From: Rhizobium sp. CFBP 8762
GTDB taxonomy: Bacteria; Pseudomonadota; Alphaproteobacteria; Rhizobiales; Rhizobiaceae
Length of the DNA stretch: 64,000 nucleotides
Assembly: GCF_014841565.1 (NCBI RefSeq)
Contig: NZ_JACYUD010000001.1
Location: 984,753-1,048,752, forward strand
Direction of reading: 5' to 3'
Made by a program: the position numbers and the translations under genes. Position 1 is the first letter of the stretch, and each line of letters begins with the position of its first letter. The notes under the pieces were generated by a model, which saw only the letters and a list, made by a program, of their open reading frames with translations, did no database searches and had not been told where the DNA came from. This document shows, piece by piece, positions 33,719 to 43,240 of the stretch.

Positions 33719-34939
33719 TCACTCTCCATAAGGTTCGAGGACTAAGTCGCGCGTAACGATCACCCTCACGGGGAAGCCCGGCCGGATCGTCAGGGTCGGC
33801 GCGATGTTGAGCTGACGCCGCACAATTTCTTGTCCGGCGTCATTGATGGTATCTTGCCCGCCATTGCGGATTGCCTGGATCAGGCGATCATCATTGTCGA
33901 CGGCGAGTTCGGCGCCGACGCTCAGCAGCGTCGAAAGGCCTGCCGCCTTGGCGAGATCCCACCAGTGGTAATCAACACCGTCCTGTAGACCGGCAAACCC
34001 TTCCGCGTCCGCGCCTGGCTGACGCTCGAGAATAATCGAGCGTCCGTTCGGGAAGATCAGTCGGTTCCAGACGAGCAACACGCGACTTTGGCCGAACTGT
34101 ACGTTGTTGTCGTACTGGCCGATAACGCGCGTGCCTTGCGGCACGAGAAGGATACGTCCGGTCGGGCTGTCGTAGATGTTCTCGGTGACCTGGGCGGTGA
34201 TCTGGCCCGGTAGGTCCGACCGGATGCCGGTGATCAGTGCGGCGGATATCACCGCGCCTGCCTGGAGGATGTTCGGCGACGCTGGCGCAGCAACGCGATC
34301 GGGCGCGATCGTCCTGCGATCGGCCGCCGCGTTCAGAAATGCGTTCTGGCGGTCCTGCGCTGAGGGTGTGGCCGGCGGTGGCGCGAGGCCAAGGCTCGCC
34401 AAATCCGGCGCGGGCGGGAGTGCTGGGGAAGTTTCCGCCGCGGCGGGAGCGCCCCGGCTTTCCGATCCGGAGAAGAGACGGCTGGTCCGCGCGGTCTCGA
34501 TCTCCTGAAGGCGGCGCTGCTCTTCCGCGCTGATACCGGGATTGGGCGTGGCGATGCCGGGGGTGGGCATCGGCTGCCCACGATCCTGGGTACGGAGGAT
34601 CGGTCGGCCGAGATCGCCGGGAAGTGGCGGCCCGAGCTGCGGCACGCCACTGTAATCTCGCGGGAGCCCAGCAAGGCCGTCCGCTGTCGAGCGGTTCTCG
34701 GTTGAATAAATTTCCTCGTTGGGCCGGCCGCTATCGCGGGTCTGGAGCGCGTAGATCAGGGCTCCGCCGAGACCGACGCTGGCGACCAGGCCGAGTCCTG
34801 CCAGAACCTTCCGAGACAGCCGCGTCACGCGCGGCGGCTCGGCCCGCAGCCGCATCGGCGCTGGACCGGCGGGCTCGCTGGCCAGCGGCTGCGCATCGTC
34901 GTCCGGCACTTCCTCATTCCGGGGCGGGTTCTCGCTCAC
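33719..34939 (-). CDS. trbI: TrbI (VirB10-like) conjugative transfer protein
   Basis: Protein of 406 residues spanning the periplasm in the type IV secretion core. It has a cytoplasmic proline-rich N terminus, one membrane helix (VLAGLGLVASVGLGGALIYAL, about residues 45-65), a long proline-rich periplasmic linker and a VirB10 beta-barrel domain (SALITGIRSDLPGQITAQV, LLVPQGTRVIGQYDN, RPGFPVRVIVTRDLVLEPY). Coupled to trbG by ATGA. Confidence 0.95.
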   Translation of the reverse strand: MSENPPRNEEVPDDDAQPLASEPAGPAPMRLRAEPPRVTRLSRKVLAGLGLVASVGLGGALIYALQTRDSGRPNEEIYSTENRSTADGLAGLPRDYSGVPQLGPPLPGDLGRPILRTQDRGQPMPTPGIATPNPGISAEEQRRLQEIETARTSRLFSGSESRGAPAAAETSPALPPAPDLASLGLAPPPATPSAQDRQNAFLNAAADRRTIAPDRVAAPASPNILQAGAVISAALITGIRSDLPGQITAQVTENIYDSPTGRILLVPQGTRVIGQYDNNVQFGQSRVLLVWNRLIFPNGRSIILERQPGADAEGFAGLQDGVDYHWWDLAKAAGLSTLLSVGAELAVDNDDRLIQAIRNGGQDTINDAGQEIVRRQLNIAPTLTIRPGFPVRVIVTRDLVLEPYGE

Positions 34940-35985
34940 GAGGCCGGCCTCCCATCGGTGCGGGTGATTCTGACGCGCCGTTGCCGGTCGCCGGAGCCGA
35001 AGCGCAGCTCGGCCGCCGCGAAGAGCCGGTCGACGATCATGTGGTGGCCGCGAACGCGGTAGTTCACCAGTTCGGAGGTATTGCCCTCCGGGCCGACAAC
35101 GAAGAGCGGCGGCATCTCGCCCTGGCCTATGCCGCGCGGGAATTCGATGAAGACCTGGCGGCCATCATCAAAGGCGCGCAGCGGCCGCCATGGCGCTCGG
35201 TCGCCTTCGATCGCATAGCGGAAGTTGACGTTGGCGAGGTCGACGCCGGATGCGATCGGCTGCGCGGCTTCAGCTTGTTGGTTCTGGCGGCGCAGCGCGA
35301 TGAGCTGGTCCTGCGGATACTGCCAGGACACCGAGGCCATATAGGTCCGCTCGGTCGAGCGAAGCTCCATATGGTAGGTGCGCAGGTTGGTGTTGATGAC
35401 GAGGTTCGTCATCAGGTCGGGCCGCGTTGGCTTGACCAGGATATGGATCTGCCGTGTCGCCCCCGATCCGCTCTCGGTGTCGCCGATGATCCAGCGAACC
35501 GTATCGCCGGCGGCGACCGGTCCGGAGCCGACGAGCTGCTCGCCGGGCTGCAACGCGATGTCGGTGATTTGCCCGACGGCAGTGTAGACCTGATAGAGCG
35601 CTCCTTGCGTGAAGGGGTAAACCTGCATCGAGTTGATGAAGCCGTCGCGCACCGGCTGGATGCGGGCTGCGGCATTGGCCTGGTTCACCCGCGCGGTCGG
35701 ATCTGTCGGCTCGGGCGCGCGCCGTGAAGGCTCCACGCGCTGCAACTGGCCGGGCAGCGGCAGAGGGCGCGGCAGCTCGACCACGGTGACGGGCGCAGGC
35801 GGATCGACGGTCTGCACGGCCGGGGCCGCATTGTCGTAGGAGATTTCGGGCGGCGGATTGGTGGTGGCGCATCCGGCGAGCGCGGTCGTCGCCAGCAGGA
35901 CCATCGGGATGGCGGCTCTGCGGAGAGACGGAAATAGGACGATGTGTGAAGCCGGATTTCCGGCTTTACGGAAAGACGGCTTCAT
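34936..35985 (-). CDS. trbG: TrbG (VirB9-like) protein with lipobox
   Basis: Protein of 349 residues of the outer-membrane core of the secretion channel. A VirB9 domain with PFTQGALYQVYTAVGQITDIAL and VNYRVRGHHMIVDRLFAAAELRFG is visible. The N terminus has a lipobox (TTALAGC, cysteine about residue 39) and may be lipid-anchored; the operon shows no separate TrbH/VirB7. The first 25 residues (from a palindromic DNA element at 35945-35973) look like an added extension. The ATG overlaps the trbF stop (ATGA). Confidence 0.95.
   Translation of the reverse strand: MKPSFRKAGNPASHIVLFPSLRRAAIPMVLLATTALAGCATTNPPPEISYDNAAPAVQTVDPPAPVTVVELPRPLPLPGQLQRVEPSRRAPEPTDPTARVNQANAAARIQPVRDGFINSMQVYPFTQGALYQVYTAVGQITDIALQPGEQLVGSGPVAAGDTVRWIIGDTESGSGATRQIHILVKPTRPDLMTNLVINTNLRTYHMELRSTERTYMASVSWQYPQDQLIALRRQNQQAEAAQPIASGVDLANVNFRYAIEGDRAPWRPLRAFDDGRQVFIEFPRGIGQGEMPPLFVVGPEGNTSELVNYRVRGHHMIVDRLFAAAELRFGSGDRQRRVRITRTDGRPAS
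35945..35973. repeat. Intragenic palindromic element in trbG
   Basis: A palindrome-like stretch (AAGCCGGATTTCCGGCTT at its centre) encodes FRKAGNPASH at the TrbG N terminus. A closely related sequence occurs at 63929-63957 inside the Strawberry-notch gene (FRKAASPAAR). Confidence 0.55.
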
Positions 35986-36665
35986 TGCCCAAGCTCCCGT
36001 GACCAGTTGATGGCGTTGACGTAGATACCGAGCGGGTTCGCTCTGAGCCGGTCGGCATTTCGGGGGATCTGCACGACGATCGTCAGGATTGCGGTCCAGC
36101 GCGTGGTCTCGGCGAGCTGGCCGTTCTCGTAGCGGCGCTCGACCCAGGCGACGCGGAAGCTGTCGGGCGATGCGCGGATCACGCTGGAGACGTCGACGGC
36201 GACCTGCTGGCGGCCGACGCGCGTGAACGGGTCGTTGGCGCGGGCATAGTCATTGAGCGCCATGGCGCCGCGATCGGTCGTGAAGTCGTAGGCGCGCAGC
36301 CAATTTTGGCGGACGATGATGGCGTCGGCCGGAATGCTCCGGACCTGCTCGATGAAACGCGCGAGGTGGAAGGCGATCTGGGGATCGGTCGGACGGTAGT
36401 CGGCCTCGGCAGGCGCCACGGCCTGCGCCTGGCCGAGCCGATCGACCTGCACCACCCATGGCACGATCGTTCCCCGCGCCGACTGCACGACGAGTGCAGT
36501 GGCGAAGCCGGCCGACAGGATCAGCGAACCGAACGCCATCGTTCGCCAGTTCTTGGCCTGCACACGCGAGGCGCCGATGCGTTCATCCCAGACCTGGGCG
36601 GCGCGCTGATAGGGCGTTTCCGGCTCGGGGGCTTTGCCATAGTGGGTGGAGGGTCGTTTGAACAT
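35982..36665 (-). CDS. trbF: TrbF (VirB8-like) protein
   Basis: Bitopic inner-membrane protein of 227 residues: a short cytoplasmic N terminus (PYQRAAQVWDERIG), one membrane helix (TMAFGSLILSAGFATALVV) and a periplasmic VirB8 domain (VPWVVQVDRLGQAQAV, QIAFHLARFIEQVRSIP, AWVERRYENGQLAETTRWTAIL, NPLGIYVNAINWSREL). It nucleates the inner-membrane part of the secretion machine. Coupled to trbL by TGATG at 36663-36667. Confidence 0.95.
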   Translation of the reverse strand: MFKRPSTHYGKAPEPETPYQRAAQVWDERIGASRVQAKNWRTMAFGSLILSAGFATALVVQSARGTIVPWVVQVDRLGQAQAVAPAEADYRPTDPQIAFHLARFIEQVRSIPADAIIVRQNWLRAYDFTTDRGAMALNDYARANDPFTRVGRQQVAVDVSSVIRASPDSFRVAWVERRYENGQLAETTRWTAILTIVVQIPRNADRLRANPLGIYVNAINWSRELGQ

Positions 36666-38029
36666 CAGCGATCGCCTTCGGAAAGATTGACGGAGGAGCC
36701 GCCGCCATGGGCGTCGCCGGAGCGGACGGCGTGCGCGGTGGCCTGGACGGCATGGGTCATGTGCTGCGAGCGGCGCATCCGCTGTGCCCAGGCAGGGGGA
36801 CCGCCGGCGTTCGCGGAGCTGGCGGCAGCGGGGCCGTCACCGGCCGCGTCACCGCCGATCGAGCCCGCGGTGGACGTGCCGCCCGTCGCCTCGAAGGCGG
36901 CCTTGCCGCCTGCGTTGAAGCTGGATCGCATGCTTTCGGCGGCGCGCGAGGCGGCGCGGCGCAGTGGTGAGACGGCGGCGCTTCCGCCAGCGCGGACAAC
37001 GCCGCCGAGCCCGGATGCAACGCCTGCGGCGCCGGACTGACCGGCAGCGCCGAGGCTGTAGGCGGTGGATGCACCGCCAGCCATTGCCGCGCCGCCACGG
37101 GCGGTGGCGGCAGCGCCACCGGCCAGCGCGGCGCCACCCGACGCTGCGGCGCCAACCGCGCGGCCGGCCAGCGCGACCATGCCGCCTGCGGCCAAGCCCG
37201 TGCCGACCGCCGCGCCGGCGCTAAGCTGGGGACCGCCGGAGACGATGCCGCTCGCGATACCGGGGCCGAAGATGCCGAGGCCGAGCAGCGACAGCGCGGC
37301 GAGCACGATCGCCATGGCTTCATCGATCGAAGGATTCTGGCCACCGAAGCCGGACGTGAACTCGGAGAAGAGGGTCGAGCCGATGCCGATGATGACGGCC
37401 AGCACCAGCACCTTGATGCCGGAGGAGATGACATTGCCGAGCACGCGCTCGGCCATGAAGGCGGATTTTCCGAAGAGGCCGAACGGGATCAGCACGAAAC
37501 CGGCCAGCGTCGTCAGTTTGAATTCGATGAGCGTGACGAAGAGCTGAATGGCGAGGATGAAGAATGCGAGCAGCACCAGCGCCCAGGCGAGGAACATGCA
37601 GGCGATCTGGATGAAATTCTCGAAGAACGACCAATAGCCCATGAGGCTGGAAATCGAGTCTAGCAGCGGCCGTCCGGCGTCGAGCCCGGTCTGAGCGACC
37701 TTGCCAGGGCGTAGAAGATCGGCGGTCGTGAAGCCGGTGCCGCTGGCCTTCAGGCCGAGGCCGGCGAAGCTCTCGAAGATGATGCGAGCGAGGTTGTTCC
37801 AATTGCCGATGATGTAGGCGAAGACACCAACGAACAGCGTCTTCTTTACCAGCCGCGCCATGATGTCGTCGTCGGCGCCCCAGCTCCAGAACAGCGCCGC
37901 CAGAGTCACGTCGATGACGATGAGCGAGGTGGCGATGAAGGCGACTTCGCCGCTGAGCAAGCCGAATCCGCTGTCGATGTAGCGGGTGAAGACCTCGAGG
38001 AAATGGTCGATAACGCCGGTGCCGCCCAT
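36665..38029 (-). CDS. trbL: TrbL (VirB6-like) polytopic channel protein
   Basis: Protein of 454 residues with several membrane helices in its N-terminal two thirds (GEVAFIATSLIVIDVTLAALFW, FIQIACMFLAWALVLLAFFILAIQLF) and a long alanine/glycine-rich, low-complexity C-terminal tail (GRAVGAAASGGAALAGGAAA and similar) that is typical for TrbL. It forms the inner-membrane channel with TrbE and TrbF. ATG 38029 is chosen over the upstream frame, which overlaps trbK. Confidence 0.93.
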   Translation of the reverse strand: MGGTGVIDHFLEVFTRYIDSGFGLLSGEVAFIATSLIVIDVTLAALFWSWGADDDIMARLVKKTLFVGVFAYIIGNWNNLARIIFESFAGLGLKASGTGFTTADLLRPGKVAQTGLDAGRPLLDSISSLMGYWSFFENFIQIACMFLAWALVLLAFFILAIQLFVTLIEFKLTTLAGFVLIPFGLFGKSAFMAERVLGNVISSGIKVLVLAVIIGIGSTLFSEFTSGFGGQNPSIDEAMAIVLAALSLLGLGIFGPGIASGIVSGGPQLSAGAAVGTGLAAGGMVALAGRAVGAAASGGAALAGGAAATARGGAAMAGGASTAYSLGAAGQSGAAGVASGLGGVVRAGGSAAVSPLRRAASRAAESMRSSFNAGGKAAFEATGGTSTAGSIGGDAAGDGPAAASSANAGGPPAWAQRMRRSQHMTHAVQATAHAVRSGDAHGGGSSVNLSEGDR

Positions 38030-38033
38030 GATG

Positions 38034-38399
38034 CTATCTCGCTTCGTCGAGTTGGGGCGCGTTCTCGCGGCGGATGGGGTTGTCCGGGATTTCTCGCGAA
38101 CCGGCGTTCGGCGTCGGCGGTTCGGGAAGCCGCTCCATCGGCCGGGCGCCAGGCGCCAGGAAGCGGTTTCGGTTCTCGGCCCATGCGCGCAGGCAGGCCG
38201 GATCGCGGGGTCCGGCTTCGCCAAGCGACTGGCAGCGGATCAGTTCATCGCGAAGCGGGTCCACTTGTGCCTGAGTGGCGCGACCGGACGGCCACGCGGC
38301 CGGGGCTTCCTCCTTCCGGCTCATCTCGATCGCGGTCGCGGTGATCGCAACCGCGACGAAGACGACGGCGCCGAGCCGGGCGAGCATCTTGCCGTCCAT
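38034..38399 (-). CDS. trbK: TrbK-like entry exclusion protein
   Basis: Protein of 121 residues with an N-terminal membrane anchor (MLARLGAVVFVAVAITATAIEM) and a polar rest with a cysteine pair (IRCQSLGE, DPACLRAWAENRNRFL). It matches the TrbK-alt family found between trbJ and trbL in alphaproteobacterial elements. It is thought to stop a second copy of the element from entering. ATG 38399 has GAGGGTG upstream. Confidence 0.88.
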   Translation of the reverse strand: MDGKMLARLGAVVFVAVAITATAIEMSRKEEAPAAWPSGRATQAQVDPLRDELIRCQSLGEAGPRDPACLRAWAENRNRFLAPGARPMERLPEPPTPNAGSREIPDNPIRRENAPQLDEAR

Positions 38400-38410
38400 G
38401 GCCAGCACCC

Positions 38411-39181
38411 TCAGTTGCCGTTCGGGAACATGCGGGCGTTGCCGGGCTGGTAGCCGGTGCCCGGCGTCAGAAACCGGCGGCGCTGCTCGCGCCCCTGTTC
38501 GGCCGCGGCAGCGCGTTCAGCCTCCGACAGGCTCTGAGCGCGGCCGTTGGCGGCAACGACGGCGGTCAGATCTGCGAGCTGCTGAGCCTGGAGCGCCAGA
38601 AGCTGGTTGCCGGCCTGCGTCGCCTGCAAAGCGCCGGTTGCGCCCTGACTCTGGCCGACCAGTGACGACATTTCGGTCCGGTTGGTATCGATGTTGCCGA
38701 CCACGCCGGCCTGAACGCGCATGGCGTCCTGCAGCCCGCCGACAGTGTTCTGCCAGCGCTCGCGCGCACCGGCGACGAGTTGCTGATCCGTGGCCGACAT
38801 CGACGCGTTGCCATAGGTGGTCTGAAACGCTCGGTCGATTTGCTGGACGTTGAGGGCGATGCCCTGCGCCTCTTGCAGGAGCTGCTGCGTGCGCTGCACC
38901 GACTGCTGAAGCTGCTGGAGCGAGGAATATGGCAGGCTCGCCAGATTGCGCGCCTGGTTGATCAGCATGGTGGCTTCGTTCTGGAGCTGGGTGATCTGCT
39001 GATTGACCTGCTGGAGCGTGCGCGCGGCCGTCAGCACGTTCTGCGCGTAGTTTGTCGGATCGTAGACGATCCACTGCGCGGCCGCGGGCGGCGCGAAGAT
39101 TGGCGACAGCGCGAGCGGCGCGGCGAGGAGTGCGGCGCTGATGCGCAGCGCGCGCGAGCGGGAACGAACGGAACGGGTCAT
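38411..39181 (-). CDS. trbJ: TrbJ (VirB5-like) minor pilus protein
   Basis: Protein of 256 residues with a signal peptide (ISAALLAAPLALSPIFAPPAAA) and a long glutamine-rich helical region (TLQQVNQQITQLQNEATMLINQARNLASLPYSSLQQLQQSVQRTQQLLQ) characteristic of TrbJ/VirB5. It sits at the pilus tip and contacts the recipient. ATG 39181 overlaps the trbE stop (ATGA) and has GGAGG 7 bases upstream; the longer frame to 39649 runs inside trbE and is a shadow. Confidence 0.94.
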   Translation of the reverse strand: MTRSVRSRSRALRISAALLAAPLALSPIFAPPAAAQWIVYDPTNYAQNVLTAARTLQQVNQQITQLQNEATMLINQARNLASLPYSSLQQLQQSVQRTQQLLQEAQGIALNVQQIDRAFQTTYGNASMSATDQQLVAGARERWQNTVGGLQDAMRVQAGVVGNIDTNRTEMSSLVGQSQGATGALQATQAGNQLLALQAQQLADLTAVVAANGRAQSLSEAERAAAAEQGREQRRRFLTPGTGYQPGNARMFPNGN

Positions 39182-41634
39182 GAGCATGCCTCCGGATCGG
39201 TTTGGGGGGTGACATTGGTGAGGTCGGCGATGAGGTCGGCGGCCCAGGCGAGCCGGTTCTCGGCAAGCCATTCGGCAAGGAAACCGTCGGTGCCGCTGCG
39301 GGCGTGAACCTCGGCGATCAGCGCCTGGTGCTGCTTCGATGAGGCGGCGCAGAGCGCCAGCGCCACGTCCGACAGGCCCAGCTCGAACAGCCGGTTGCCG
39401 CGCCGGGACTGGCAGTAATAGTCGCGCTTGGGCATCGCCCGCGCGAGGATCTCGATCTGGCGATCGTTGAGCCCGAAGCGGCGATAGATGGCGGTGATCT
39501 GCGGCTCGATGGCGCGCTCGTTCGGGAGCAGGATGCGGGTCTGGCAGCTTTCGATAATGGCCGGCGCGATCGCCGACCCGTCGATGTCCGACAGCGACTG
39601 CGTAGCGAAGATGACGCTCGCGTTCTTCTTGCGCAGCGTCTTCAGCCACTCGCGGAGCTGACCGGCGAAGCCCTCGTCGTCTAGCGCCAGCCAGCCTTCA
39701 TCCACGATCAGCAGCGTCGGCCGTCCGTTTAGGCGATCCTCGATGCGATGGAAGAGATAGGCGAGCACGGCGGCGGCGGCCCCGGTGCCGATCAGCCCTT
39801 CGGTCTCGAAAACCTGAACATGGGCTTCGCCCAGATGCTCGGCCTCTGCGTCGAGCAGACGTCCATAAGGGCCGCCGACGCAATAGGGTCGCAGCGCCTG
39901 TTTCAGGTCGTTGGACTGGAGCAGGACCGACAAGCCCGTTAGCGTCCGCTCGCTGGTAGGCGCGGTGGCCAGAGAAGACAGCGCCGACCAGAGATGTTCC
40001 TTCACCTCGGGCGTGACGGGCACGCTCTCGCGCGTCAGGATCGCTACCAGCCAATCGGAGGCCCAGGCGCGCTCGGCGACATCGTCGATGCGCGCGAGCG
40101 GCTGAAGCGACACGCCGTCGTCTGCGCCCTCCGTGAGGCCACCGCCGAGATCATGCCAGTCGCCGCGCATGGCGAGCGCTGCGGCGCGGATCGAGCCGCC
40201 GAAGTCGAAGGCGAAGACTTGGCTTTGCGGATAGCGCCGGAACTGCAACGCCATCAGCGCCAGCAGCACCGACTTGCCGGCGCCCGTGGGGCCGACGATC
40301 AGCGTATGGCCGACGTCGCCGACATGGATGGAAAGCCGGAACGGGGTCGAGCCTTCGGTTCTGCCGTAAAGCAGTGGGGGTGCATCGAAGTGCTCGTCCC
40401 GTTCCGGTCCCGCCCACACCGCCGACAGCGGAATCATGTGGGCGAGATTCAGTGTGTTGATCGGGGGCTGGCGGACATTGGCGTAGACATGGCCGGGCAG
40501 CGAGCCGAGCCAAGCGTCCACGGCGTTGATCGTCTCGGGCATCGCGTTGAAGTCGCGGCCCTGGATGACTTTCTCGACCATCCGCAGCTTCTCGGCGGCG
40601 ATGCGCGGATCATCGTCCCAGACAGTGATCGTCGCGGTCACATAGGCCTGGCCGGCGTAGTCCGCGCCCAGCTCCTGCAACGCCATGTCTGCATCGGCCG
40701 CCTTGTTGGACGCATCGGTGTCCACGAGGGCGGAGGTCTCGTTGGTCATTACCTCCTTCAGGATGGCGGCGATCGATTTGCGCTTGGCGAACCATTGCCG
40801 CCGGATCTTGGTCAGCAGCTTGGTGGCGTCAGTCTTGTCGAGCAGGACCGCCCGCGTCGACCAGCGATAGGGAAAGGCCAGCCGGTTCAGCTCGTCGAGG
40901 ATGCCGGGCGTGGTCGCGGTCGGAAAGCCGACTATGGTGAGGATGCGGACATGCGCGTCGCCGAGCCGGGGTTCGAGCCCGCCGGCCAGCGGCTGATCGG
41001 CGAGCAGCGCATCGAGATACATCGGCGTCTCGGGGACGCGGACGCGATGCCGCTTCGTTGAGACGGTCGAGTGCAGATAGGTCAGCGTCTCGCCGTCATC
41101 GAGCCAGGCGCATTCCGGCATGAAGGCGTCGATAAGCTGGAGGATGCGATCGGTGCGGTCGGCGAAACCGCGTAGGATCTCGTGCGCGTCGACGCCGGCA
41201 TGATCGCGGCCCTCATAGAGCCAGGTCTCGGCCCGCGCGGCGTCTTCGGCCGGCGGGAGATAGAGGAAGGTCAGGAAGTAGCTGGACTCGAAATGGCTGC
41301 CGGCTTCCTCGAAGTCGGCCTTGCGTTCGGCGTCGACCAGGGCGGAGGCGCTGTCGGCGAACATACTGGCCGGATAGGTGGCGGCGCCATGGCGCTGCGC
41401 CTCGACGAAGATCGCCCAGCCGGAGCCCAGGCGACGGAAGGCGTTGTTGAGACGGCCTGCCACGGCGACCAGCTCGGCCGGCACCGCGCTGTCGAGGTCG
41501 GGGCCGCGGAATCGTGCGGTGCGCTGCAGGCTGCCGTCCTTGTTGAGCACGATCCCTTCGCCGACCAGCGCGACCCAGGGCAGGAAGTCAGCGAGCCGGG
41601 TATTGCGGTTGCGATATTCGGCAAGGTTCATCAT
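39178..41634 (-). CDS. trbE: TrbE (VirB4-like) secretion ATPase
   Basis: Protein of 818 residues, the main energy-supplying ATPase of the secretion machine. It has an N-terminal CagE/TrbE/VirB domain (from about residue 180), Walker A GPTGAGKS (about residue 447), Walker B TLLIVDEGWLAL and a conserved IFATQSLSDIDGS region. It acts in pilus subunit assembly and substrate passage at the inner membrane. It starts 12 bases after trbD and overlaps trbJ. Confidence 0.96.
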   Translation of the reverse strand: MMNLAEYRNRNTRLADFLPWVALVGEGIVLNKDGSLQRTARFRGPDLDSAVPAELVAVAGRLNNAFRRLGSGWAIFVEAQRHGAATYPASMFADSASALVDAERKADFEEAGSHFESSYFLTFLYLPPAEDAARAETWLYEGRDHAGVDAHEILRGFADRTDRILQLIDAFMPECAWLDDGETLTYLHSTVSTKRHRVRVPETPMYLDALLADQPLAGGLEPRLGDAHVRILTIVGFPTATTPGILDELNRLAFPYRWSTRAVLLDKTDATKLLTKIRRQWFAKRKSIAAILKEVMTNETSALVDTDASNKAADADMALQELGADYAGQAYVTATITVWDDDPRIAAEKLRMVEKVIQGRDFNAMPETINAVDAWLGSLPGHVYANVRQPPINTLNLAHMIPLSAVWAGPERDEHFDAPPLLYGRTEGSTPFRLSIHVGDVGHTLIVGPTGAGKSVLLALMALQFRRYPQSQVFAFDFGGSIRAAALAMRGDWHDLGGGLTEGADDGVSLQPLARIDDVAERAWASDWLVAILTRESVPVTPEVKEHLWSALSSLATAPTSERTLTGLSVLLQSNDLKQALRPYCVGGPYGRLLDAEAEHLGEAHVQVFETEGLIGTGAAAAVLAYLFHRIEDRLNGRPTLLIVDEGWLALDDEGFAGQLREWLKTLRKKNASVIFATQSLSDIDGSAIAPAIIESCQTRILLPNERAIEPQITAIYRRFGLNDRQIEILARAMPKRDYYCQSRRGNRLFELGLSDVALALCAASSKQHQALIAEVHARSGTDGFLAEWLAENRLAWAADLIADLTNVTPQTDPEACS

Positions 41635-41646
41635 CGGCGTCGCTCC

Positions 41647-41928
41647 TCAAACCGACAGGTGGCCAGGGATGCGCAGATGCCTGCGTACGACGTCGACGAA
41701 CTGCGGATCGCGCTTGGCCGCCCAGACGGCCGCGGAATGCCCGACAGCCCAAAGGCCCAGACCGACCAGCCACAGGCGAAGGCCGAGACCGAGCGCGGCC
41801 GCCAGCGTGCCGTTGAGGATGGCGAGCGAGCGCGGCGCGCCGCCGAGCAGGATGTGCTCGGTCAGCGCCCGATGGACCGGGACCGAGAAGCCCGGCAGCT
41901 CGCCGCCATGGTCGACGCCATCCGCCAT
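41647..41928 (-). CDS. trbD: TrbD (VirB3-like) protein
   Basis: Protein of 93 residues: a polar start with PGFSVPVHRALTEHILLGGAPRSL, the hallmark of TrbD/VirB3, and two hydrophobic segments (LNGTLAAALGLGLRLWLVGLGLWAVGH). It cooperates with TrbE in pilus assembly. Coupled to trbC by TGATG (41926-41930). Confidence 0.94.
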   Translation of the reverse strand: MADGVDHGGELPGFSVPVHRALTEHILLGGAPRSLAILNGTLAAALGLGLRLWLVGLGLWAVGHSAAVWAAKRDPQFVDVVRRHLRIPGHLSV

Positions 41929-42260
41929 CAGACGAGCGCCCCGCCGCCGAACGAGAAGAAGGACAGGAAGAAGCTGGACGCGGCGAAGGCGATCGACAGG
42001 CCGAAGACGATCTGGATCAGCTTACGCGCGCCGCCCGAGGTGTCGCCGAAGGCCAGCGTCAGGCCGGTGATGATGATGATCATCACAGCGATTATCTTGG
42101 CGACCGGCCCCTCGATCGATTCGAGGATCGATTGCAGGGGTGCCTCCCAGGGCATCGACGAGCCGGAGGCGTGGGCGGCCGGCGCGAGCGCCAGCGTGAG
42201 AAAACTGACGGACACCGCCGTGGCGATATGGCGGCGGATGCGCAAAGCATGCTGGATCAT
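41928..42260 (-). CDS. trbC: TrbC (VirB2-like) pilin
   Basis: Protein of 110 residues with a signal peptide (VSFLTLALAPAAHAS) and two hydrophobic helices (IIAVMIIIITGLTLAFG, LIQIVFGLSIAFAASSFFLSFF), the layout of P-type conjugative pilin. In RP4 TrbC is trimmed and made circular by TraF; a TraF-like peptidase is encoded at 49879, so the same processing is plausible. ATG 42260 overlaps the trbB stop (ATGA). Confidence 0.93.
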   Translation of the reverse strand: MIQHALRIRRHIATAVSVSFLTLALAPAAHASGSSMPWEAPLQSILESIEGPVAKIIAVMIIIITGLTLAFGDTSGGARKLIQIVFGLSIAFAASSFFLSFFSFGGGALV

Positions 42261-43240
42261 GACGGGTCTCCTGTGAGGGGCTGGCTTGCGGGGGTGACGC
42301 GGTAGTCGCCGTCGGGGCCGAGACCCTCGATGCGGGCGAGTTCGGCGAGCCGGCGCGAGGCGCCGCGGCCGGAGAGCACGGCGACGAGATCGATCGTCTC
42401 GGCGATCAGCGCGCGCGGGACGGTGACGACGGCTTCCTGGATGAGCTGCTCCATGCGAAGCAGGGCGCCGATGGCGGTGCCGGCGTGGATCGTTCCGACG
42501 CCGCCGGGGTGGCCGGTGCCCCATGCCTTCAACAGATCGAGGGCCTCGGCGCCGCGCACCTCTCCAATGGGGATGCGGTCGGGGCGCAGGCGAAGCGAAG
42601 AGCGAACCAGATCGGAGAGCGAGGCGACGCCGTCCTTCGTCCGCATCGCGACCAGATTGGGCGCGGCACATTGCAGCTCGCGCGTGTCCTCGATCAGGAC
42701 GACGCGGTCCGAGGTCTTGGACACCTCGGCGAGCAGCGCGTTGGTGAGGGTGGTCTTGCCGGTCGACGTGCCGCCGGCGACTAGGATGTTGCGGCGATCG
42801 GCGACGGCCTGGCGCAGCGTCTCGGCCTGATCGGCCGCCATGATCCCGGCGGCGACGTAATCGTCGAGCGTGAAGACAGCGACGGCGGGCTTGCGGATCG
42901 CGAAGGCCGGCGCGGACACCACGGGAGGCAACAGCCCCTCGAACCGCTCTCCCGTCTCGGGCAGCTCGGCCGAGACGCGCGGGGCGCCGGGATGAACCTC
43001 CGCACCGACATGATGGGCGACGAGGCGGATGATCCGCTCGCCGTCTGACGGCGACAGCAGTTCACCCGTGTTGGAAAGTCCTTCGGAAAGCCGGTCGACC
43101 CAGAGCCGCCCATCGGGGTTGAGCATCACCTCGACGATCGCGGGGTCTTCCAGAAACCGGGCGATCGCCGGCCCGAGGGCCGTGCGCAGCATGCGCGCGC
43201 CGCGAAGGATCGCCTCCGATTTCTGGTGAGTTGCCGCCAC
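42257..43240 (-). CDS. trbB: TrbB (VirB11-like) hexameric ATPase
   Basis: Protein of 327 residues of the PilT/VirB11 traffic ATPase family. It has an N-terminal domain ([26 protein letters not shown]), Walker [12 protein letters not shown], an Asp box [11 protein letters not shown], Walker B-like [13 protein letters not shown] and a His box GGVGTIHAG. It powers pilus biogenesis and DNA transfer from the cytoplasmic face. First gene of the trb operon; its promoter must lie in 43241-43515. Confidence 0.96.
   Translation of the reverse strand: MAATHQKSEAILRGARMLRTALGPAIARFLEDPAIVEVMLNPDGRLWVDRLSEGLSNTGELLSPSDGERIIRLVAHHVGAEVHPGAPRVSAELPETGERFEGLLPPVVSAPAFAIRKPAVAVFTLDDYVAAGIMAADQAETLRQAVADRRNILVAGGTSTGKTTLTNALLAEVSKTSDRVVLIEDTRELQCAAPNLVAMRTKDGVASLSDLVRSSLRLRPDRIPIGEVRGAEALDLLKAWGTGHPGGVGTIHAGTAIGALLRMEQLIQEAVVTVPRALIAETIDLVAVLSGRGASRRLAELARIEGLGPDGDYRVTPASQPLTGDPS

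Noticed and set aside
38029-38224. N-terminal extension of trbL to 38224
   Set aside because: It lies entirely inside trbK on the same strand in another frame; the TrbL family starts at the membrane segment near 38029.
39994-41061. 355-residue plus-strand frame opposite trbE
   Set aside because: Antisense to a well-conserved VirB4 ATPase; no recognisable domain.
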